Below, one piece after another: positions 57,547-64,000 of a stretch of DNA of 64,000 nucleotides. Origin of the DNA: Calcarisporiella thermophila CBS 279.70 (Eukaryota; Calcarisporiellomycota). The notes under the pieces are model-generated. The model saw only the letters and a list, made by a program, of their open reading frames with translations. It did not search any database and had not been told where the DNA came from. Within the stretch, counting starts at the first letter, position 1. Each line of letters begins with the position of its first letter. The translations under genes were made by a program, and so were the position numbers. Where the stretch lies: contig NW_027192206.1 of NCBI RefSeq assembly GCF_041956535.1, positions 399,488 to 463,487 on the forward strand, written 5' to 3'.

Positions 57547-59182
57547 CTATCGCCCTCCCCTTCCTCTCCTGCCACTCCCTGCCGCGTCCCTCTGCCCACG
57601 CTCGCGCTCGTGCCCTTCTGCCTCGCTGTCCTCCGGCTCCGCCCGCTCTGGAAGCCCTAGCTGCCTCCGCAATTGGCCGGTGTGCCCCAGCAGCTCCGCG
57701 ATCTTGGCATCCTGATCTTCGACAAGTCGACTCAGCTCCAGTATATACTCGTAAGCTACGAAAGTCCAATGACGTGAATTGGCATTAGTAAGAGGATTGC
57801 GAATAAGAATAAAATTTGGAAACTTCAAAAGTCATGAGTGAAAATGGGAAAAAAAAAAAACGAAAAACATGCAAAACTAAACGCTAATTTGTACATTTTT
57901 TCAGTAGTGCCATTTTGCTCGGGTGCTCCATTTCTGGTAGAATACCCCGCAGGTCCTCAAAACACTGCTTGAGAAGGTCACGGCGCTTCTGCTCGGCGGC
58001 TTTGTGCGAAGTGCGGCGTAGTGTGATGCCTGACTGGAGTTCGGGAGAATGGTTCAACCCAAGGATCCTAGAGGAAATCGACAATGGGTTTTCCAATGAG
58101 CAAGCCAACCTTAAATGGCATAAAATTCATGGCTCAAGACTCACTTGCTGTCTCCGTCTCGGATGGTCTGGTAGTTGCTTTTCACTGTCAATCTGGCGGC
58201 GGCTTCTTCTGATGAAACTGTCATTCCAAAGACAATCAGCATTCCCTCCCCATGCTCACACCGTCAGCAAAAGCCCCCGGGTACAGAGGGGCTTGATCCA
58301 AGCAATAGTTACCTCCGGGCAAAAGTGGCTTCAGGTTGGGACTTATCAACGCTTTGGGCCCGAGCGTGGCCGGCCTCACGGCGGCCGCCGCCGAGGAGGG
58401 AGGTGGAGGAGGCATGTCGGACGCTCTGCTCAGGTTCATCAGGGACGCGGGGGTGGCCGGCGTCGGTCGGGGAGGGGGCGGCGGCATCGCTGAACTGCAG
58501 GCGGCGGTGGAGGAAGGCGAGAACGAGGGGTCGTTGCCGGCTACAGGCAATGCGATAAGGGACTGGGAGTCTGGCGACTCCTTTGCCGCCGCCCCCTTGG
58601 AATCCCTACGCTTCTTGCGGTAGGGCTCATGGGCGCGTTTCTTCTTGTGACTCTGCTGGGAGGAGGGCGGCCGCTGCGATGAGGAGGGCTGTGGAAGCAG
58701 TGCGGGGGAGGTGAGCGGCGAAAATATCTCGGTGGGTGTGATAACCTCTTGCCCAAAAAAGGATTGCGAAGGGGTGATGGCGGGAGAGATTAGCATAAGC
58801 TAAGCATTAGAAAAAGAAGGCATATTAAATCTCCATCATGTTCATTCCATTCAAGATGCTTGGCGCGTGCCTCATCCACTTCCTCATCGAATTCTTGATC
58901 CAGGATCATATTTGTCTCCATAGTCAGCGGCGTCATGTACATGTTTTGCGAGAAGTATCCGCTCTCGGAGGAGCCGGTCCTATGCTCATGCTCTGCCTCA
59001 AGGGAGTGCTCCTGTTCCGAGGCGAGGCCGTCCTCGCGCATGTTTGACTTATGTGAATTTTGTCTTCTGGCTTGAGACTCTTGCCGGGTCCCGGCCCTGT
59101 TGGATGGTTCCATTTCGAGATCAAAATTAAAGCTGTTAACATCTATTTTAGAGGAGAGCGAATCGAGATTGAAAGTAGGCAT
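57547..59182 (-). CDS. bHLH transcription factor, 414 aa
   Basis: Five exons from high to low: 59182-58880, 58799-58313, 58217-58145, 58067-57895, 57755-57547; 415 codons in frame. Residues about 305-372 form the basic helix-loop-helix domain: HKAAEQKRRDLLKQCFEDLR (basic region plus helix 1), loop GILPEMEHPSKM, helix 2 ALLKKSYEYILELSRLVEDQ. A leucine/coiled-coil extension follows (AKIAELLGHTGQLRRQL), so it is bHLH-ZIP-like, of the Myc/Max/Mlx style. His and Glu of the basic region (HKAAEQKRR) predict E-box (CANNTG) binding. The N-terminal 280 residues are disordered with Pro/Ser runs and a basic patch (KKKRAHEPYRKKRR) that should be a nuclear signal. The first intron uses a GTGGAT donor, the weakest junction of the model. 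Confidence 0.87.
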
Positions 59183-59548
59183 CTCGAGAATTAAGAGGTA
59201 GCATTCGAAATTAAATGAGGGTATAGACCCGATAAATAGTATGTATGCGTTGCGAGAGAAGACAAAAGGGGAGAGATGAGCAAATAATGGGGGAACACTA
59301 ATAACAATGGATCAAGAAATGCACAGAATAAAAAAAAAGGAAGGAAAGAGCCAAGTCGTTCACAGGCGGGGATTGGGCTCGTTTTTTCATTTTAGAGTGA
59401 ACACCGACTGTGGACGAGATTCCCATCTAAGATTGGGATACCAAGTAATAAAGATGCAGTATGTTTGCTACAAGCTTGAAAGTGCAAGAGGTTCATGGAA
59501 GATCTATCCAAATATCAACAATAAAGCAGGCCACGTCCCCCCCCTCCC
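59183..59548. other. intergenic, bHLH promoter region
   Basis: 366 bp, purine-rich in the middle (59325-59350). No gene seen. Confidence 0.4.
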
Positions 59549-59815
59549 TCAACCTAGAACGACTGCCCAACTGCTCGGCTTAGGCGCCTCTACTCCCGCT
59601 CGTCTCTCCCACCTCACAACATCCTCTTCAAACGTGTCGAACATCCTCTCAATGTCGTCCAACCCTGCAATAAGGGCCTCGAGATCGGTGTTAATACGCG
59701 CGAGAGGGGCCGTCTTGCACGTAGCGCAAGCGCGACGAGGCATATAAGGCTTTGGGCGGGTCAATCTGAATCGGCGCGGAGTACCAGCGCCGGCACGGCG
59801 AGGGGCGTGGATCAT
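59549..59815 (-). CDS. small basic protein, 88 aa
   Basis: Open frame of 88 codons starting at an ATG in ACAATGAT, 124 bp downstream of TATAAAT on the minus strand (59939-59945) and after a pyrimidine-rich leader. Promoter and leader match well-supported genes here. The N-terminal 40 residues are Arg/Pro-rich and basic (HAPRRAGAGTPRRFRLTRPK) with CATCK, a CxxC pair. The C-terminal half is acidic and helical (INTDLEALIAGLDDIERMFD, TFEEDVVRWERRAG). I recognise no family. The split charge suggests a small binding or adaptor protein; a longer frame upstream (to 60034) overlaps the TATA box and is rejected. Confidence 0.6.
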   Translation of the reverse strand: MIHAPRRAGAGTPRRFRLTRPKPYMPRRACATCKTAPLARINTDLEALIAGLDDIERMFDTFEEDVVRWERRAGVEAPKPSSWAVVLG

Positions 59816-61428
59816 TGTTCGAGTAGGACAATAGCTATGAGGATGGCGACGTCTTGGATCGGTGCGCGTGCAAGTATGGCAGAAAGAGGAAAAGAAAAGC
59901 GAAGAGAACGAGGGCGTGAGGAAGGGTCGCCGAGGGGCATTTATAGGGGATTGCCAAGGAGATAGGTGGAGAGCGCCGAATTGCAACCCCCTTCTGCGGG
60001 TCGGCCTAAATAAACTCGGACCTGTCAAATTCAAGCGAAAATTTATTTTTAGCCCAGAATTTTCGCCGTAGGGTCCGGCTCCAATTTTTCAACCCTTGGC
60101 CCGAACTCTCTGCCCCCTTTCTCGCCACCACACAGGCGGTGGCTATTTGCAGTGGAGGGGAGGGCTGGAATCCGGCCGGCACCCCGGGGCTACTGGTTGC
60201 CCACCCACTGTGCCCAAGTGTGGCCGTGCCGTTGGCCAAACGCCTGTACTTCCGTCGGCTCGGAAAAGGTCGCGGCTTAGCCCTCTCCAACCTGCCTGGA
60301 GGTATCGATTCCGCGCCGCAGATTTAGACTTCTACTAACGCGTAGATTTGGCTTTATTTTGAGCATGTGCACAGAGCTGCAAGAATCCAAAAGTGGGTGC
60401 CAAAGTCGGGCGTTGCAAATGGGCGCTGCTTAGCTTAGGACAGTGCGGCGCGCGGTGTTAATACAGATTTCATACGGAGACCAAGGTGGAGGAGTTCGCG
60501 CAGAGTTCCTCAAGAGGCCCCCCTCTCCCCTCTTCACAAGGCTTAGCGGGCAAGTCTTGGGAGAGCTCGCCACTCCTAGAATGCATTTGGGGGGCAAGCC
60601 AGCGCGTAGATTGAGGCTTCACCGTCGTGAAAGTGGCTACGCCAAAAAACAGGTTTTCGGTGGCCTGGTTTGCATCAAAGTTGCGCGCCGAATCATCAGA
60701 TTGGCATGGGCGAGAAAGGCAAGCCTAAGAGAGCAAAGCAATGGCAAAGCACGGCAGGAGGAAATACCGCGAGAGAAGTGTCAGTAGAATCTGACAGGAG
60801 GCCTTGCTCCTAGGCTCCCCGTCAGGTGATAGCCGGGCAGAAAGGGGGTGCGGAGCGTAGGGTCGGAGTAGAGTGGGACGAGCGGGAGTTTGCAAGTGAG
60901 AGGGGTCCTCCATTCCAGTGGTCATCAGAACGATGCTTATCAAAGCTATCAAGCTTTAATATTAATTGAAAGCTTTCGTGAGAAAGCTATTGTGACCGTC
61001 GGGATGCAATTGAAAAGGAATCCCGCTTGGGAGGGGGGAGGAGGAGGGGACAGACTCGAGCAGCGTCATCGAACCCCTCGCCCTCCGCGGGTGATAGAAA
61101 ACGCGGCCGTCGGGCGAGCGAAAATAAGATTCTTACAGCATCGGTATTGCGGGTGTATATCTGCGCGCCCTATTTTCTAATTGCCCCTTCAACCTGATGT
61201 CATGAAGTATCGACTTTTTGGTAGTATTGTGATGCAAAGATTAAGTTTCGTGCTAGATAAATATATCGGGACTTGGTCGAGTGGTGTTTGAGAAAACGTG
61301 GAAAAAATTGTTTATATTTTTTCTGGTTTGCCGGAACCACAAGTGACACCCTTTCATTCCCTCCCCCTCCTCGCTTGCCTAACCTATTTTATGAACTCCA
61401 GCTAATCTGACCATCACGTCTACCAAGA
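59816..61428. other. 1.6-kb intergenic region upstream of the RGS gene
   Basis: Contains the TATA box of the small protein (59939-59945, minus strand). The rest is mixed GC content without tRNA boxes or convincing frames and probably includes a long promoter for the RGS gene. Confidence 0.4.
59939..59945 (-). promoter_or_regulatory. TATA box of the 88-aa protein gene
   Basis: TATAAAT on the minus strand, followed by a C/T-rich leader to the ATG at 59815. Confidence 0.55.
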
Positions 61429-63105
61429 ATGTTGAAAACCGCACCATCAGGAAGGCTGTTTGCAAAGGCAAGTCCTCTTTTTCCTTACCATGGCCTGTGG
61501 ATCTTCAATCCAGCCCCGAATCGGGCGGGAGCGAGCGGGCGGGCGGGCAAAGATTGGCTCAGATGGACCCTTTTAACCCTCTTCCCCCCCCCCCCATTCT
61601 AGGACATTTTCGAGCTCTTTGCAACCCTTCTCGTCACCATCCCCATCGAAACCCATCGCCGTAACTTTCGCACTTACCAGAACACCTTCACGGGGGAGCA
61701 GACCCTCTCGAATCTCATCTCTCTCAAAGTCACACAGTATTCGCGCCACCCGGATCCACATGACCCCACACGCATTGTCACCCTGACATCATCAAAATCC
61801 CTTGGCATCAGCAAGGATGTGGCTAAAACGCTCTGCCATCATTTTCTCCAGGCTGGGCTGATGGAGAGTGCTACCGATCGCTCGAGCCAGAATTTCAAGG
61901 AGAAGGGCCTCTACCGAGTGACACAGAAAGGGGCCCACATCCTCGAGCGGCACATCAACAAAAACAACATAGCCGCGGCCCATCTGCAGACCCTCTTTGG
62001 GCAGACCATCCCCATCAAGGTCCTGCCGCTGGATCGCGACCCGGAATTCGACCTGGTGCTGCTTGATCAGCGCCGGCTCGGGGTCATTTTCCGACGGTTT
62101 GCCGGCCCCTCCCCCAACAACTCAAAGGCCCCCGATGACGGCGACGACTCGGGCTCGGTGGCCAGTGGGGAGGCCGATAGAAGCCGCGGCATCCAGGTCA
62201 AGGACCGGCAGTACTTCTTCAAGCAGTACAAAAACACGTTCCACGGCCAGGGCGCGGTCGACTGGCTGCGCGACTTCACCACCACCATCTCGCGCGACGA
62301 GGCGAACGAGATTGCCAACGAGTTTGTTCGTGCGGGCCTGGTGGAGGAGCTGATCGACCTCAACGAGTTGCCCGGCTCCGGCGCGGGCGAGCTCGTCTAC
62401 ACACGCACCATCCTCTACCACTTGACCGAGTTTGGCGAGCAGGTGGCGGGGTGGCGGCCGGATGCGGACAGGGACCGCGACAGCGTCTTCTCCGCCAGCA
62501 CCAGCACGCCCTTTAGACACGACGCCGACGGCGGCGAGGTGGTGGACCTGCGCGACATGCTGTCGTATAGCCCCTCCCTTCGCGGGAATGGCCACGACCG
62601 CATCTCGGCCAACAAGGGCGCCGATGGCCTCGACTCGAAAGAGTCGAACGCCACGCGCCTGCAGCAGATCCTAGGGGATGAGCGCCTGCTCCCGCTCTTC
62701 CACGAGTTTTTGCGCACCAACTTCTGCGAGGAGAACCTCTCCTTCTGGTCCGATTGCCAGGACTTTTTGAGCCGATACAACCGGGGCGGGGAGAACCACC
62801 GTGACAATGCCGCCAAGGCCTACGCCATCTACTCCACCTATCTGGCCCCCGCCTCGCCGTCCGAGCTTAACATCGACTACAGCCTTCGGCAAGAGATCCT
62901 GAGGTTCATGAATACGGCCGTGGGCAAGGGGAATGGCGCAGACGTGGCGGACCCCGACGTCGTCATTGGACCCGAGGTGCTTGAGACCATTGTGCAGCTG
63001 TACGGAAAGGTGCAAACCCATATCTTTCGCCTCATGTCCACCGACTCGGTGCCCAAGTTTGTAAAAACCCGCAAGTATCGCCAAGCTCTCCAGGAGCAGG
63101 ATTAG
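61429..63105 (+). CDS. DEP-RGS regulator of G-protein signalling (Sst2/FlbA type), 513 aa
   Basis: Exon 1 61429-61467 (MLKTAPSGRLFAK) and exon 2 61603-63105, in frame through a GC-AG intron. It accelerates GTP hydrolysis by a G-alpha subunit, ending pheromone or nutrient signalling. The opening GRLFAK-DIFELFATLLVTIP matches fungal Sst2/FlbA proteins. Residues about 20-130 form a first DEP-like module (YQNTFTGEQTLSNLI, LCHHFLQAGLM). A canonical DEP domain is at about 216-285 (FHGQGAVDWLRDF, EIANEFVRAGLVEEL). The RGS box starts near 366 (RLLPLFHEFLRTNFCEENLSF is split here as LLPLFHEFLRTNF and CEENLSFW) and ends with HIFRLMSTDSVPKFVKT and KYRQAL, all diagnostic. Downstream DNA (63106-63419) is a T-rich 3' flank. 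Confidence 0.94.
61468..61602 (+). other. GC-AG intron in the RGS gene
   Basis: Exon 1 ends GCAAAG and the intron starts GCAAGTCC and ends CATTCTAG (135 bp). The C12 run (61584-61595) forms part of the pyrimidine tract. Joining restores GRLFAK-DIFELFATLL, the conserved fungal RGS N-terminus. Confidence 0.85.
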
Positions 63106-63419
63106 ATTTCAAGGCATGCCCCCATCCCCAACTGTGTTTTCTCCCCTTTTCCTCTTTTTTTCCTCCTCCGCCTCCGCCTCCTCCTCTTCTTCTTCTTCCG
63201 AACTAGATATACTCTTTCATATATACTTTCACATCTTCTAATTTCAATAATCACTATTTAATTCTCTCTCTCTAGTCTGGTTATTATGCCTATTTCTATT
63301 CGCTTGCATTGATACATATATCTGTTGTCGCATTGTGGAACTTTTACCTTTTTTTAATTTGAAAAACAAGAAAAAAATGAGGTTGGTTGAGACAAAGAGA
63401 GATTCCATGTGTTGTTGTA
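63106..63419. other. 3' flank of the RGS gene
   Basis: Pyrimidine-rich then AT-rich DNA up to the second gap. No gene. Confidence 0.4.
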
Positions 63420-63779
63420 NNNNNNNNNNNNNNNNNNNNNNNNNNNNNNNNNNNNNNNNNNNNNNNNNNNNNNNNNNNNNNNNNNNNNNNNNNNNNNNNN
63501 NNNNNNNNNNNNNNNNNNNNNNNNNNNNNNNNNNNNNNNNNNNNNNNNNNNNNNNNNNNNNNNNNNNNNNNNNNNNNNNNNNNNNNNNNNNNNNNNNNNN
63601 NNNNNNNNNNNNNNNNNNNNNNNNNNNNNNNNNNNNNNNNNNNNNNNNNNNNNNNNNNNNNNNNNNNNNNNNNNNNNNNNNNNNNNNNNNNNNNNNNNNN
63701 NNNNNNNNNNNNNNNNNNNNNNNNNNNNNNNNNNNNNNNNNNNNNNNNNNNNNNNNNNNNNNNNNNNNNNNNNNNNNNN
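63420..63779. other. assembly gap (360 N)
   Basis: Run of N, bounded on the right by about 22 T, again suggesting a homopolymer-related dropout. The last 221 bases (63780-64000) are AT-rich with no gene seen. Confidence 0.99.
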
Positions 63780-64000
63780 TTTTTTTTTTTTTTTTTTTTT
63801 TTCTTTTTATACTCTTTTGTCATGTTATTGAATCTGTTGTTTCATCATTGTGTTCATCTTAAAAAATTAAATTTAGTAAAGCTGTTGTTTATCCTCCATG
63901 GATCTCCTCAAGTTGTATTGAATTCTTTTATTAGAGTCGACGATACCCAATCTTTTTTTTCCAAAAAAACACTTTACGCACGAGAACGGAGACGCGAAGC

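Overview
The window is eukaryotic nuclear DNA from a fungus. Coding exons are relatively GC-rich, intergenic DNA is AT-rich with long A and T runs, and introns are mostly 50-120 bp with GT..AG ends. Several starts have a TATA box followed by a pyrimidine-rich leader. Fungal marker families are present: an Msn2/4-type zinc-finger protein, an Sst2/FlbA-type DEP-RGS protein, a Crh-like GH16 enzyme, an Axl2-like cadherin-fold receptor and a DUF3712-like protein. Together with a neprilysin (M13), an SLC41-type transporter and NDUFS5, the mix points to an early-diverging ('zygomycete'-type) lineage rather than a yeast; that placement is inference. Two assembly gaps (56427-57051 and 63420-63779) interrupt the sequence. 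I reconstructed exon structures by hand; every joined model listed with total length keeps frame across all its junctions.

Layout. 1-4.4 kb: a possible small Ser/Pro-rich protein and an unknown two-exon gene. 4.7-9.4 kb (+): a nine-exon ABCC (MRP/Yor1-type) transporter. 10.2-13.5 kb (+): Axl2-like membrane protein. 13.8-16.6 kb (+): neprilysin-like M13 peptidase. 17.0-17.9 kb (+): GH16 wall enzyme. 18.1-21.2 kb (-): thiamine pyrophosphate carrier and PTC7-type mitochondrial PP2C. 22.3-23.7 kb (+): RluA-type pseudouridine synthase. 24.2 kb (+): a tiny Tyr/His-rich ORF. 25.4-27.4 kb (-): DUF3712-like protein. 28.2-30.1 kb (-) and 30.5-32.9 kb (+): divergent CDC55/B55 and U2AF large subunit. 33.1-36.3 kb (-): LPLAT acyltransferase and TFIIB. 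36.9-38.8 kb (+): SLC41-type cation transporter. 39.1-41.8 kb: divergent EMC7 (-) and dihydroorotate dehydrogenase (+). 42.2-47.8 kb (-): S6K-like AGC kinase, transketolase, NDUFS5. 48.1-49.7 kb (+): an unrecognised gene of very small, regularly spaced exons. 50.0-50.9 kb (-): TAF11. 52.4-55.2 kb (-): two C2H2 proteins. 56.1-56.4 kb (-): the 3' end of a gene lost in a gap. 57.5-59.8 kb (-): a bHLH protein and an 88-residue protein. 61.4-63.1 kb (+): DEP-RGS regulator.

The genes are ordinary housekeeping and regulatory functions with no operon-like or cluster logic: pentose phosphate and pyrimidine metabolism, complex I, splicing, Pol II initiation (TFIIB, TAF11), PP2A and TOR/PKA-type signalling, G-protein desensitisation and cell-wall remodelling. 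I saw no mobile element, CRISPR array, tRNA or rRNA gene and no obvious novel multi-gene system. The best leads are structural: an Axl2-like protein with a third cadherin-like module on its cytoplasmic side, a cysteine cluster in the C-tail of an S6K-like kinase, a 12-nt microexon, two GC-AG introns, and the small-exon gene with ~240-bp exon spacing and partly duplicated introns.
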